NCBI RefSeq assembly: GCF_023218075.1
Contig: NZ_JALPTB010000025.1
Span: 17,276-81,275, forward strand
Length of the DNA stretch: 64,000 nucleotides
Direction: 5' to 3'
DNA from: Rhodococcus sp. HM1
Lineage (GTDB): Bacteria; Actinomycetota; Actinomycetes; Mycobacteriales; Mycobacteriaceae
Positions 37,757 to 46,551 of this stretch are shown in pieces. Made by a program: the position numbers and the translations under genes. The number at the start of each line of letters is the position of its first letter. Within the stretch, counting starts at the first letter, position 1. The notes under the pieces are model-generated. The model made no database searches. It was not told where the DNA came from and saw only the letters and a program-made list of their open reading frames with translations.

Positions 37757-37853
37757 GCACTCCAGCGTGGCGCACGCGCGCCGTGCACGCCAGAATCGTT
37801 GCCGGTACGTACGATGGCCGACGGACATGAACGGTCGTGGACGGGAGTGGATC

Positions 37854-39077
37854 GTGGGCGCGTTGTGGCACGGATTTGCCGACATGGGCGCGATCGAACG
37901 CGACGGAGCGTTCGTCGTCGCTCGCGGTGAGGGCGCCTACATCTGGGACGACGCCGGCACCCGCTACCTGGACGCGACCGCGGGCCTGTGGTTCGCGAAC
38001 ATCGGGCACGGCCGCACCGAGATCGGCGAGGCCGTGGCCGCGCAGCTCGCAAAGGTCGCGCACTACTCGAACTTCGGGGATCTCGCGCTCGAGCCGACGG
38101 TCGCGCTCGCCGAACGACTCTCCGCGATCGCGCCCGTCCCGGACAGCAAGATCTTCTTCACCTCCGGCGGCTCCGATTCGATCGACACCGCCGCGAAACT
38201 GGCCCGCCGCTACTGGCAGGAGATGGGCCGGTCCACCAAGACGCTGCTCGTCGGACGGCAGAAGGCGTATCACGGCATGCACATCGGTGGCACGTCGCTG
38301 GCCGGGATCCCCGTCAACGGCGAGGGCTACGGGCAGTTGTGGGACGACACCGCGACGGTGCCGTGGGACGACGCGAAGGCGCTGCTCGAGCTCATCGAGT
38401 CCGTCGGTGCGGACACGATCGCCGCGTTCTTCGCCGAACCGATCATCGGCGCCGGTGGGGTGTACCTGCCGCCGGAGGGCTACCTCACCGAGATCCGTGA
38501 CATCTGCCGCGACCACGACATCCTGTTCGTCGTCGACGAGGTGGTCACCGGATTCGGCCGCATCGGTGGATCGTGGTTCGCGTCGTCACGGTTCGATCTG
38601 CAGCCCGACATCATGACCACCGCAAAGGGTCTGACGTCCGGCTACCTGCCGATGGGCGCCGTGTTCGTCGCTCCGCGGGTGGCCGAGCCGTTCTTCGCCG
38701 GGGGGGTGTGGTGGCGCCACGGCTACACCTACGGCGGACACGCGGGGTCGGCCGCGGCAGCCCTGGCGAACCTCGACATCCTCGAGAACGAAGGGCTGCT
38801 CGACGAGGCCGCGCGGCTCGAGACGACATTGCACACCAAGCTTGCACCGCTCGCGGATCACCCCCGCGTGGCGGAGATCCGCAGCGGTCTCGGTGCGGTC
38901 GCCGCGGTTCAACTCGCCGACCCGACCGAGGCGCCGGGATTCGTGAAGGCGCTGCGCGCACAAGGTATTTCGGGTCGCGCGGCGGGTCAGGGTGCGATGC
39001 AGATCTCGCCCGCGTTCGTCATGACCGACGAGCAGGTCCAGGATCTCGTCGACGGATTCGCGGTCGCACTCGGCTGA
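37854..39077 (+). CDS. Class III aminotransferase (PLP)
   Basis: A 407-residue fold-type I aminotransferase, class III (omega-amino acid/diamine type). The PLP lysine is Lys258 (MTTAKGLTSGYLPMGA), and Asp228 in VVDEVVTGFGR contacts the ring nitrogen. FFTSGGSDSIDTAAKLAR is the usual phosphate-binding segment. The GTG at 37854 has GGGAG at a good distance; an ATG at 37827 lacks one but is possible. It probably transfers an amino group from a terminal amine to pyruvate or a keto acid; the substrate is unknown. Confidence 0.85.
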   Translation: MGALWHGFADMGAIERDGAFVVARGEGAYIWDDAGTRYLDATAGLWFANIGHGRTEIGEAVAAQLAKVAHYSNFGDLALEPTVALAERLSAIAPVPDSKIFFTSGGSDSIDTAAKLARRYWQEMGRSTKTLLVGRQKAYHGMHIGGTSLAGIPVNGEGYGQLWDDTATVPWDDAKALLELIESVGADTIAAFFAEPIIGAGGVYLPPEGYLTEIRDICRDHDILFVVDEVVTGFGRIGGSWFASSRFDLQPDIMTTAKGLTSGYLPMGAVFVAPRVAEPFFAGGVWWRHGYTYGGHAGSAAAALANLDILENEGLLDEAARLETTLHTKLAPLADHPRVAEIRSGLGAVAAVQLADPTEAPGFVKALRAQGISGRAAGQGAMQISPAFVMTDEQVQDLVDGFAVALG

Positions 39078-39097
39078 CCCGCCCCAGGGTCGATCCG

Positions 39098-39361
39098 TCA
39101 GCGGCGGCGAAGCAGCCGGCGCAGTGCCCGGCGCAGCCGGGTGACCGCTGTCGCCGGAATCTCCGTCAGCGGTACCTCGCCCGCGGAGTCGTGCGCGGCC
39201 GTAGCCTGCGCATACCGCTCGTGCAGCACCGAGCGCACCTCGTCCGGGGTGTAACCCCGCCGCTTGCGTTCGGCACGCACCGCGACCGCGCCGGTCGCCG
39301 CGACGCCGACCACACCGGCCAGTCCGACCAGCTTCCACCACTGCCTGCCCCGAAGTGCCAT
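39098..39361 (-). CDS. Small single-pass membrane protein
   Basis: An 87-residue hypothetical protein. One membrane segment (about residues 10-28, VGLAGVVGVAATGAVAV) is followed by a basic stretch and a helical DEVRSVLHERYAQA region; the C terminus is very Arg-rich. The start at 39361 (MALRGRQWWK) is chosen because earlier reading is low-complexity. It converges on the aminotransferase gene. No function recognised. Confidence 0.6.
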   Translation of the reverse strand: MALRGRQWWKLVGLAGVVGVAATGAVAVRAERKRRGYTPDEVRSVLHERYAQATAAHDSAGEVPLTEIPATAVTRLRRALRRLLRRR

Positions 39362-39474
39362 GGCCCCGACCCTAAGGGACGACGATGTCTGTCGTCCGGC
39401 CCACCCGCCTACCCGGCCACCCCGGCCGGACCGGTCGCGGGAGCCGGTCACCGTGGCATGGAAGGCTGTCGGGC

Positions 39475-40164
39475 ATGGAGCACAGCGCGACACGATCCCG
39501 GATCACGCTCGACGAGGCGGTGGCGATCACACGCACCGGTGACCTGTGGATCTTCCGGGGCAGCAGCGGAGCCGACCGTGCGATCCAGGCGTTGACGAAC
39601 GCGCCGGTCAATCACGTCGGGATGGCGGTCGTCCTCGATGACCTGCCGCCGCTGATGTGGCACGCCGAGCTCGGAAAGAGCCTGCCCGACATGTGGACCG
39701 GCCGGCACCAGCGCGGCGTGCAGTTGCACGATCTGCGCGGTGCGGTGCAGGTGTGGAGCGCCCGGTACGGGCAGCGGGGCTGGCTCCGGCAGATCTCCAC
39801 GCAGATCAGCCCGGAGCAGGAGGACCAGTTGCTGCGGTCGATCGCGCGGCTCGACGGCACGCCGTTCCCGTCCACCGCGAAACTGACGGGCCGCTGGTTC
39901 GCCGGTCGCCTGCCGCGGCTCCGGAAGCCGTCGGACGTGGGCATCGAGAGCGCCTACTGCGCCGAGGTCGTCGGTATGACGATGGAGGAGATGGGGCTGC
40001 TCGAACAGCGGCGGCGGGGCAGCAACTGGTACGACCCGGGTCGGTTCTGGAGCGGGGACCGCCTTCCGCTGGCACCCGGAGTCGAGTTCGGGAGGGAAAT
40101 CGAGGTCCTCCTCAGCGAGGAGGATCTCGCGGCCGGGCGGCGGTCAGCGGGCGAGGGAGCGTGA
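39475..40164 (+). CDS. Permuted NlpC/P60-like (YiiX-type) protein
   Basis: A 229-residue protein of the circularly permuted papain-like NlpC/P60 (YaeF/YiiX, LRAT-like) class. The catalytic His comes first (His47 in VNHVGMAVV) and the Cys later (Cys162 in AYCAEVVGM), the order expected in permuted members. No signal peptide is seen, so peptidoglycan may not be the substrate; lipid acyltransferase or thioesterase activity is an alternative. The ATG at 39475 is chosen. Its end overlaps the convergent PhzF-like gene by 21 bases. Confidence 0.72.
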   Translation: MEHSATRSRITLDEAVAITRTGDLWIFRGSSGADRAIQALTNAPVNHVGMAVVLDDLPPLMWHAELGKSLPDMWTGRHQRGVQLHDLRGAVQVWSARYGQRGWLRQISTQISPEQEDQLLRSIARLDGTPFPSTAKLTGRWFAGRLPRLRKPSDVGIESAYCAEVVGMTMEEMGLLEQRRRGSNWYDPGRFWSGDRLPLAPGVEFGREIEVLLSEEDLAAGRRSAGEGA

Positions 40165-40833
40165 CTCGCAGCGTTCGACGCGACCGCCGACCTCGACGCG
40201 CCCGTCCGACAGCCAGGCCGTCCGGATCCGCGATCCGCGTCCCTGGGTGATGTCGAGGTCCCGGCCGAGGTGGGCGGTGAGCCGGACCGCGGCGGCTCCG
40301 GTCGCCTCGTCCTCGGGAATGCCGAACGCGGGTGCGAACATCCGCGCCCGGACGGTTCCGGCCGTTTCCCCGGTCCAGGCCCACACGTACCACTCGGCTG
40401 CATCGGCGAAGTCGCCGGAGCTGCACCGGTCCACGTCTTCGGGGGCCGGCCGCTGATCGAGTACGAACGGCGGTGCCCAGTCCGCACGCGCACCCACCCA
40501 GGTGACATCCCCGTCGTAGCGCACCGCGACCGGCCCGGCCGGGACCTCGAGGGTGTCGATCGGGGTTCCGCGATCGCGGAGCCACCAGGACAATCCGACC
40601 GTGGGGTGACCGGCGAACGGAAGTTCCTTCGCGGGAGTGAAGATTCGGGCCTGGGCGCGCGTCCCGCCGGGTCCGGGCGGTCGGACGAAGATCGTCTCGC
40701 TGTAGCCGAGTTCGGCCGCGATCCGCTGGCGGTCGGCGGCGTCGACGTCCTGGTCGAGCACGATGCCGAGTGGGTTGCCGTGTTCTCCGCGGTCGTCGGT
40801 GAAGACCCGGACGACGCCGACCTGAATCGTCAT
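40144..40833 (-). CDS. PhzF-family isomerase/epimerase-like protein
   Basis: A 229-residue PhzF-fold protein. VFTDDRGEHGNPLGIVLD, the active-site Glu in GYSETIFV, PFAGHPTVG and PEDEATGAAAVRL are family motifs. It is shorter than PhzF (about 278), as are related mycobacterial proteins. Real reaction unknown. TACTGT on the minus strand (40846-40841) lies 7 bases before the ATG, suggesting a leaderless transcript. It is divergent from oxyR. Confidence 0.82.
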   Translation of the reverse strand: MTIQVGVVRVFTDDRGEHGNPLGIVLDQDVDAADRQRIAAELGYSETIFVRPPGPGGTRAQARIFTPAKELPFAGHPTVGLSWWLRDRGTPIDTLEVPAGPVAVRYDGDVTWVGARADWAPPFVLDQRPAPEDVDRCSSGDFADAAEWYVWAWTGETAGTVRARMFAPAFGIPEDEATGAAAVRLTAHLGRDLDITQGRGSRIRTAWLSDGRVEVGGRVERCESRSLAR

Positions 40834-40891
40834 GGAGGAAACAGTAACCCCCGGTGTATTCGTTCGTCGCGACCAAGTCTAAAGGGAAATC

Positions 40892-40909
40892 TATCGGTCG
40901 GGATATACT
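40892..40909 (+). promoter_or_regulatory. oxyR promoter with candidate autoregulatory OxyR site
   Basis: TATC (40892-40895) and GATA (40902-40905) form an inverted repeat around 6 bases, resembling the ATC/GAT core of mycobacterial OxyR sites. It overlaps the -10 TATACT (40904-40909), which is 7 bases before the GTG start. This suggests a leaderless, autorepressed oxyR. Confidence 0.5.
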
Positions 40910-40916
40910 CATAGGC

Positions 40917-41837
40917 GTGTCCGATCAGCAGTATCAGCCGACCCTGTCGCAGCTCCGTGCCTTCGTCGCGGTTGCGACCCACCGTCACTTCGGGACGGCG
41001 GCTGCCCGCCTGCACGTGAGCCAGCCGACGCTGTCCCAGGGTCTCGCGGCCCTGGAATCCGGTCTCGGCGTGCAGTTGATCGAACGCAGCACCCGCCGCG
41101 TGCTGGTGACTCCGGACGGTGCGCGCCTCCTGAGCCAGGCCAAGGCCATCGTCGACGCGGCCGACGGGTTCGTCGCCGCCGCCGCGGGCGTCACCGATCC
41201 GCTGACCGGACCACTGCGTCTCGGCCTGATTCCCACCGTGGCGCCCTACGTGCTGCCGACGCTGCTGCCCGAACTGCGGACCCGCATGCCGTCGCTGTCG
41301 TTGCACGTCATCGAGGACCAGACGGCCCGGCTGCTCGAGTCGCTGCGCGCCGGGACCCTCGACGTCGCGGTGCTCGCGCTGCCGTCCGGATCGACCGGCC
41401 TGATCGAGATACCGCTCTACGCCGAGGACTTCGTGCTCGTCGTCCCCCCGGACCACGCGCTCGCCGGTCGGGACGACGTACCGCTGACCGTGCTCGACGA
41501 ACTCCCGCTGCTGCTCCTCGACGAGGGGCACTGCCTTCGGGACCAGACTCTGGACCTGTGCCGCTCCGTGGACGCGCATCCGCTCTCCGGCGACACCCGG
41601 GCGACCTCGCTCGCCACGGTCGTGCGCTGCGTCGCCGGCGGACTCGGCGTCACGCTCATTCCGGCGTCGTCGGTCGCGGTCGAGTGCGCCACCGGCGATC
41701 TCGCGGTCGCGCGGTTCGCCGAACCGGTTCCGGGCCGCACGATCGGCCTCGTGTTCCGTTCGTCGAGCGGGCGCGCCGAGGACTATCGCGCGCTCGCCGA
41801 TGTGCTTCGGGAGGTTGCCCCGGAGGGCGTCCGGTAG
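40917..41837 (+). CDS. oxyR: Peroxide sensor OxyR (LysR family)
   Basis: A 306-residue LysR regulator. The helix-turn-helix is at about residues 9-66 (TLSQLRAFVAVATHRHFGTAAARL). The redox pair is Cys206 and Cys215 (GHCLRDQTLDLC), the same 9-residue spacing as E. coli Cys199/Cys208, so the peroxide-sensing disulfide is intact. The GTG at 40917 fits the OxyR N terminus and the leaderless promoter. The usual divergent ahpC is absent; the divergent gene is PhzF-like. Confidence 0.92.
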   Translation: MSDQQYQPTLSQLRAFVAVATHRHFGTAAARLHVSQPTLSQGLAALESGLGVQLIERSTRRVLVTPDGARLLSQAKAIVDAADGFVAAAAGVTDPLTGPLRLGLIPTVAPYVLPTLLPELRTRMPSLSLHVIEDQTARLLESLRAGTLDVAVLALPSGSTGLIEIPLYAEDFVLVVPPDHALAGRDDVPLTVLDELPLLLLDEGHCLRDQTLDLCRSVDAHPLSGDTRATSLATVVRCVAGGLGVTLIPASSVAVECATGDLAVARFAEPVPGRTIGLVFRSSSGRAEDYRALADVLREVAPEGVR

Positions 41838-41906
41838 CGAGGCGCCGGAGCGCTCCCTTCTGCCGAACAGCTGCGGTCCGGCGGCGCGGGGGAGCACCAT
41901 GGCGGC

Positions 41907-42284
41907 ATGTCATGCCCCGAGATCGGTCTGCAGGTGTTCGTGCTCGACACTCCCGACCCGCGCGGTCTGGCCGCGTTCTACGCCGCGCTGCTGGGTTGGG
42001 AACTCGATTCCGACGCCACCGACGACGACTGGGTTCAGCTGCGGGCACCGGCCGGAGGGGGACTGGCGTTCCAGCGGGCACCCGGACACGTCCCGCCGAG
42101 TTGGCCCGCCGAGACCGTGCCTCTGCGTGCCCACCTCGACCTGCAGGTCACCGACCTCGAGGCCGCGGAACGCTGGGCGCTGCAGCACGGCGCGGTCCGC
42201 GTGATCGGACCGAATCCGAGCCCGACGTTCCGCACCTACCGCGACCCGGGTGGCCATGTGTTCTGCCTCGTCGTCACCGGATGA
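41907..42284 (+). CDS. VOC (glyoxalase-like) protein
   Basis: A 125-residue vicinal-oxygen-chelate protein with paired beta-alpha-beta modules: FVLDTPDPRGLAAFYAALLGWEL near the start and YRDPGGHVFCLVV at the end. It resembles the CFP32/glyoxalase-like group. It may be a small dioxygenase, a resistance protein or non-catalytic; no specific role can be assigned. It converges on the Mce-associated pair with 9 bases between stops. Confidence 0.8.
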   Translation: MSCPEIGLQVFVLDTPDPRGLAAFYAALLGWELDSDATDDDWVQLRAPAGGGLAFQRAPGHVPPSWPAETVPLRAHLDLQVTDLEAAERWALQHGAVRVIGPNPSPTFRTYRDPGGHVFCLVVTG

Positions 42285-42293
42285 GCAGACCGG

Positions 42294-42839
42294 TCACACC
42301 GGATCGAACGCGGAGATGAGCCACCTGCCGTCGACCTCGGTCAGTGACACGAGCACGCTGCTCGACATCGCCGTCGGATCGGGCCTGTCGGCGCTCGTGG
42401 TCACCTGATTCGTGAAGACCAGCACGGTGGCCGCATCCGCCTGCAGGTCCGAGACCGCCGCTCGCACCACCGAGGCGGTCGCGGTCACCGACTTCTCGCG
42501 CGCGGCCGGCGCGACGACCCGATCGGTGAACTCCGTGTAGTACGCGAGGAAGTCCCCGGTCAGATACGACTTGGCGGTCTCGAGATCCGCATCGATCGTC
42601 TCCGGAGAGTAGGACAGCAGTGCCTCCGATCCGGCGGTGGCGGCATCGAGCGCCGCGCGCGCCACGTCGTCGCCGGTGCGGGCATCCGTCCGGTACAGGC
42701 CGACGTACAGCCCCGACGCGACCGCGACGGACACGATCGCGAGAAGCGACAGCACCGTCCGTCCGGAGACGAGCCGCCGCAGCGTCCCGGCCGGGGTGCT
42801 CGCGCGGGCGGCGGGAGGATTCTCGAAGTCGTTGTTCAC
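42294..42839 (-). CDS. Mce-associated membrane protein (second of pair)
   Basis: A 181-residue protein with a short cytosolic N terminus, one membrane segment (about residues 29-49, VLSLLAIVSVAVASGLYVGLY) and an external NTF2-like domain with DLETAKSYLTGDFLAYYTEF, the pattern of Mce-associated membrane (Mam) proteins. The ATG overlaps the upstream gene by 4 bases. Mam proteins stabilise Mce importers; this pair sits 14 kb from the mce operon in the window. Confidence 0.75.
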   Translation of the reverse strand: MNNDFENPPAARASTPAGTLRRLVSGRTVLSLLAIVSVAVASGLYVGLYRTDARTGDDVARAALDAATAGSEALLSYSPETIDADLETAKSYLTGDFLAYYTEFTDRVVAPAAREKSVTATASVVRAAVSDLQADAATVLVFTNQVTTSADRPDPTAMSSSVLVSLTEVDGRWLISAFDPV

Positions 42840-43516
42840 GGCACGAACTCCACTTTCGACATCTTCAGCCGATCACCGTCACGGGTGACGGTCACGCTGA
42901 GCCGCCACACCCGCGGCTCCTGATCGGCACCGGCCGCGTTGGTCACCTTCGAGGTCGCCGCGACCAGCACGACCGCGGAGTCGTCGGTCATCGACTCCAC
43001 CGCGGCCGCGTCGACCGTGCCCTCGGTCGCGACATTCGACTGCTCGATGACGTCGACGAAGTCCTGGGCCCGGTTCCGGAAGTCGTCGTGGAACTCACCG
43101 GTCGAGTTGTCGAGGACCCGCTGAACATCGGCGTCGGCGTTGTCGAAATCGAGCGTGGTCAGGGTGACGACACCCTGCCGTGCCGCTGCCTCGAACTCCG
43201 CCGCGCGGCGGTCTCGATCGCTCGCCCCGGCGTGATGCCGGAGCATGTAGGCGCAGGCCACGACGGCCGTGCAGATCACCGCGCTCGCGGCCACGGCCGC
43301 GAGAGTCCGTCGGCGGCCGCCGGTTCCTGTGCTCCCGGCCTCGGTCGACTCCGCCTCGGTTGTTTCACCGGAGTCGTCCGAACCGGCCGTGCGCGCCTGC
43401 CGACGAAGGCGCGCGGCGCGAGCGCGAGCTTCGGCTGCGACCGCTTCGGCTTCGGCTTCCTCGGCGGCGAGGAGCAGGGACTCGGCGTCGGTCGACGACG
43501 GCGCGCGGTCCGGCAT
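42836..43516 (-). CDS. Mce-associated membrane protein (first of pair)
   Basis: A 226-residue protein. Residues 1-75 are charged, Ala/Glu-rich and likely disordered or helical in the cytosol; one membrane segment lies at about 85-105 (TLAAVAASAVICTAVVACAYML); the outer domain contains TLDFDNADADVQRVLDNSTGEFHDDF, typical of Mam proteins. AAGGAGGT is a near-perfect ribosome site before ATG 43516. It probably forms an operon with the next Mam gene and resembles orphan Mam pairs (OmamA/OmamB) of mycobacteria in arrangement. Confidence 0.78.
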   Translation of the reverse strand: MPDRAPSSTDAESLLLAAEEAEAEAVAAEARARAARLRRQARTAGSDDSGETTEAESTEAGSTGTGGRRRTLAAVAASAVICTAVVACAYMLRHHAGASDRDRRAAEFEAAARQGVVTLTTLDFDNADADVQRVLDNSTGEFHDDFRNRAQDFVDVIEQSNVATEGTVDAAAVESMTDDSAVVLVAATSKVTNAAGADQEPRVWRLSVTVTRDGDRLKMSKVEFVP

Positions 43517-44432
43517 GTGTACCTCCTTGGCTCGAGCACCGGGCTCGCTTCGAGCATCGTGCGATCCTCGGCTCGGCACGGGCGTTCCGCCTGTACGCTT
43601 CCGCATTCTCGGGGTCGGCGTCAACGTCCGGCCCCAGGGATGTGTCTCGCCGACATCCCACATGTCAGCACGAAATGATCCGGAACGCACGGGGAATCGC
43701 ACTCGTGCTGTGATGTGCCACAGTCGGGGACGGTCCCATCGGATACCGGAACGCGCACCGGTACGCGAATATTATTGGACAGCAACGTGATCGGGCATGA
43801 ATCTCGGTGACCGAGGTGCGACCTCCCGCCCGGTTCCGTCATTCGGCTGTAGGTGCGTGTCGAAAGTGTCACTGCTGTAGTTCTATTCGTGGGACGTCGG
43901 TGTCGAACGAGTGGGCGACCGTCCGGACACGGTCCCTCTGCGAACCGGCCCGTCCCGCACGCCCCCTCCCGCGCGGTGGCCGATGTGCCGCCGGGTGGAG
44001 GGTGGTCGAGTTCCGGTCTGTCCGCGCTGCGCCGGCGATGGGCATCGTTGCCGCTTTCGAACGCTCGTAAAGCGTTGTTGCGGGCTATGGTTGGAGCTTC
44101 AACCTTGCCCGGGAGCCGGCCTGGTATGCGACCGGGTCGGCTCGGCCGCGGGCGTGACGAGGTGCCGAAACAGTCTCGAATGAGACCCTTGTCACATCTG
44201 TCAAACCAACCTACTGTGTGTTTACTAGGTTCTCGGTCCGCAGGGGGGTTGCCGTGCCACACCGTTGTCGTGCGACGCGCACGGGGGTGCGCATGTCGCC
44301 GAGGACCGGCGGGGATGCAGTTCGGAAGTACCCGGGACACCGAGGTCGATGGAGTGCGCTGCGTCTGTCGGCAGGCGTCGGACCGTTCGGTCGTCACGGT
44401 AATTCGGTCTCGTCAGGCAGAAAGGAACTTCC
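43517..44432. other. 916-bp non-coding stretch
   Basis: No convincing gene on either strand: open readings are Arg/Pro/Ser-rich with no domain. It holds the upstream region of the Mam pair, an inverted repeat TACCGG/CCGGTA at 43744-43763 with 8 bases between, an AT-rich spot near 43767-43778, and the promoter and about 210-nt leader of the next gene. A small RNA or short peptide is possible but not supported. Confidence 0.6.
44189..44217 (+). promoter_or_regulatory. Promoter of the 229-residue unknown gene
   Basis: TTGTCA at 44189-44194, a 17-base spacer, TACTGT at 44212-44217. A start near 44224 would leave a 5' leader of about 210 nt before the ATG at 44433, long enough for RNA-level control, though no known riboswitch is recognised. 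Confidence 0.6.
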
Positions 44433-45122
44433 ATGACAGCTCGGCAGTTCGACACGGCTCACCGGAAGGGCTCGGGGGGCGAGGGGTCGGGAGAGAACGG
44501 GTCGTCAGGGGAATCCGGAACCGTCGACTCTCGATACCGCCTCGACGTCGTCGCGCTGAACACTGCGGACGTCGTCCGGTTCGCCGGCGGTTGGCTGTTC
44601 GATCGCGTCATGGCCGGATGGAACGTCACGGTCTTCGTTCAGGATGCATCGGATCCGCGCCCGTTGCGGATCCTGGGGGTGGGCACGGGTGATCTCGAAT
44701 CCGTCCTGACGACTCGCCGCAAAGGGTTGTACCCGCACACCGTCGCCGTCGAGGCGGACCTGTACAGCTCGGATACCCGGGTCCGGGACGGGGTCCACGC
44801 CGCTCTGGGGCACCACCCCACGGAAGTGACGCTGTGGGGCGATCGTATTCCGCCCGAGCTCGACAGCGAGGTGCGGCTCGTGCAGCACCGCCTGAGTCTG
44901 GCTGCGAGGGCGTTCAAGGCCCAGGCGCTCGTCGCGGCAGGCGCGAGCGCAACCGACGTGACCGCCGCCGAGACGTTCTGCACCGGACGGCTGTCGCGGC
45001 CTCGTGTGCGATCGGACCTTCTGCCCGCCGGGCGATTCCCGCCCGCCGCCGTCGCCTCGACCATCTCCGGAGAAGTGGTCGAGGCGACGGCGGCAGTGTG
45101 CTTGTTCAGTTCGGACGGTTGA
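44433..45122 (+). CDS. Unrecognised 229-residue protein
   Basis: Not recognised. The N terminus (about residues 10-30) is Gly/Ser/Glu-rich and disordered; a folded part starts near RYRLDVVALNTADVVRFAGG and includes GWLFDRVMAGWNVTVFVQD and a C-terminal Ala-rich helix with VRLVQHRLSLAARAFKAQAL. No signal peptide or clear membrane segment. AAGGA precedes the ATG and a good promoter lies about 210 bp upstream. Its stop codon abuts that of the convergent P450 (TGATCA). A regulatory protein is one guess only. Confidence 0.65.
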   Translation: MTARQFDTAHRKGSGGEGSGENGSSGESGTVDSRYRLDVVALNTADVVRFAGGWLFDRVMAGWNVTVFVQDASDPRPLRILGVGTGDLESVLTTRRKGLYPHTVAVEADLYSSDTRVRDGVHAALGHHPTEVTLWGDRIPPELDSEVRLVQHRLSLAARAFKAQALVAAGASATDVTAAETFCTGRLSRPRVRSDLLPAGRFPPAAVASTISGEVVEATAAVCLFSSDG

Positions 45123-46496
45123 TCACTGCGGGTCACCGATCTTTGCCGCGTCGCGGCGTACGGTCACCGGCTCCGCGAGATGCTGCTCGTCGCACAGACG
45201 CTGGAGCTTCTCGAGCGTTTCGTCGAGGCCGGGACCCAGCCGTGGTCCCGGCGTGAAGGTGGCCGGCAGATTGCGCATGCCCTGGATGACGCCGATCGTC
45301 TCGTAGTGGACGGTGCCCTCCGGATCACACCGGTAGTCGGGCATGCGATCGAGGACCGCGGTCACCATCGACTTGAACACCGTGCGCGCCACATTGGACC
45401 CGATGCACCGATGGATCCCGAGTCCGAAACTGAAGTGGCGATTGGCCTTGCGGTCCATGATGATTCGGTTCGGCTCGGGGAACAGGGACGGGTCGCGGTT
45501 GGCCATCGCCCAGGACAGCCACAGACGCTCACCTTCCTTGAACTCGGTGCCGGCCGCTTCGAAGTCCGCCGCGATCGTGCGTCCGTCACCGGGGGCGGGG
45601 GTGAAGTAGCGCAGGAACTCCTCGGTCGCGGAGTCGAGTAGGGAGTCACGTTCGCGGCTGAGTTCGTCGCGCTGTTCGGGATTCCGGGACAACCATTCGA
45701 GGGCGTGCGCGGTGAGCGCCGTCGTGGTGTCGAAACCGCCGCCGATGATCAGCCCCAGCATCCCGAGCAGTTCGAGGTCGGGTGCGGGCTCACCGTCGAT
45801 GCGCAGTTCGAGGAGCGCGTTGACCAGTCCCGGCCGCGGATTCTGGCGGATCTCGTGCATGTTGGTGAGCAGGTCCAGTCCCATCGCCCGGTGCATCTCG
45901 GCGACGCGCGGGGCGTCGGGCGAATTCTCCGGTGTGTACACCGCCGCGTGGACCGGTTCGCTGTAGATCGACCACTGCTTCAACGGAATTCCGAGCATCG
46001 CCAAGGTCAGTACCGCGGGCACGACATTGGCGAGGTCGTCGACGAAGTCGATGCGGCCCTGCTCGATCTTCTCGTCGAGGCTCGCGCGGACGACCTCGTC
46101 GATGAACGGCTTCCACCGCTGCACCGCGGCCGGCGACAGATAGGGATTGAGCACCGAACGGTATTCGCGGTGTTCGGGATCGTCCATCTCCAGGATCCCG
46201 CCGCGCACGAGTGACGCGCGCTGGGCGGTCGGGATCGAGATGCCCTTGTAGCCCTTGCGTTCGTTGTTGATGTCGTGATCGTTCGAGATGTGCGGGCAGC
46301 GGGCCAGTTCGAAGACCGCGGCGCTGCCGGCCGCGACCCAGTGGCCGTCGTAGGTGTCCGTCCAGGCGACGGGGCAGGTTTCGTGCATCTCCTGGGTGAT
46401 CGATTCGAACCGATGCCGGTACTCGGGTGTGTGGCGGTCGAAGTGGTATCGGTTCTTCTTGCGATCTTCGTCGGTGACGATGTTCTCGGTGGTCAC
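45123..46496 (-). CDS. Cytochrome P450 (first of three)
   Basis: A 457-residue soluble P450 monooxygenase. The I-helix oxygen-activation segment is GGGFDTTT (252-259), ExxR is at 293-296, and the heme loop FSFGLGIHRCIG has proximal Cys364. The usual acidic/alcohol pair before TTT is Asp256-Thr257. The GTG start at 46496 has a GA-rich ribosome site; upstream reading is low-complexity. A 3Fe-4S ferredoxin gene lies 55 bases upstream in the same operon, with a mycofactocin-type dehydrogenase before it, suggesting hydroxylation followed by alcohol oxidation. Confidence 0.93.
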   Translation of the reverse strand: MTTENIVTDEDRKKNRYHFDRHTPEYRHRFESITQEMHETCPVAWTDTYDGHWVAAGSAAVFELARCPHISNDHDINNERKGYKGISIPTAQRASLVRGGILEMDDPEHREYRSVLNPYLSPAAVQRWKPFIDEVVRASLDEKIEQGRIDFVDDLANVVPAVLTLAMLGIPLKQWSIYSEPVHAAVYTPENSPDAPRVAEMHRAMGLDLLTNMHEIRQNPRPGLVNALLELRIDGEPAPDLELLGMLGLIIGGGFDTTTALTAHALEWLSRNPEQRDELSRERDSLLDSATEEFLRYFTPAPGDGRTIAADFEAAGTEFKEGERLWLSWAMANRDPSLFPEPNRIIMDRKANRHFSFGLGIHRCIGSNVARTVFKSMVTAVLDRMPDYRCDPEGTVHYETIGVIQGMRNLPATFTPGPRLGPGLDETLEKLQRLCDEQHLAEPVTVRRDAAKIGDPQ

Positions 46497-46551
46497 GGTG
46501 TGGCTTCCCTCGGTTGGTCGTGGTTCACGGCGCACGTCTGTTCGGGCGGGG

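Noticed and set aside
43621..44397. Long open reading frame on the minus strand in the gene-free stretch
   Set aside because: Translation is Arg/Pro/Ser/Thr-rich with no hydrophobic core or domain, no ribosome site, and it covers a good opposite-strand promoter; typical of chance reading in GC-rich DNA.
46395..46415. tRNA-like GGTTCGAATC on the minus strand
   Set aside because: It falls within the P450 coding sequence and no acceptor stem or other tRNA arms can be drawn.
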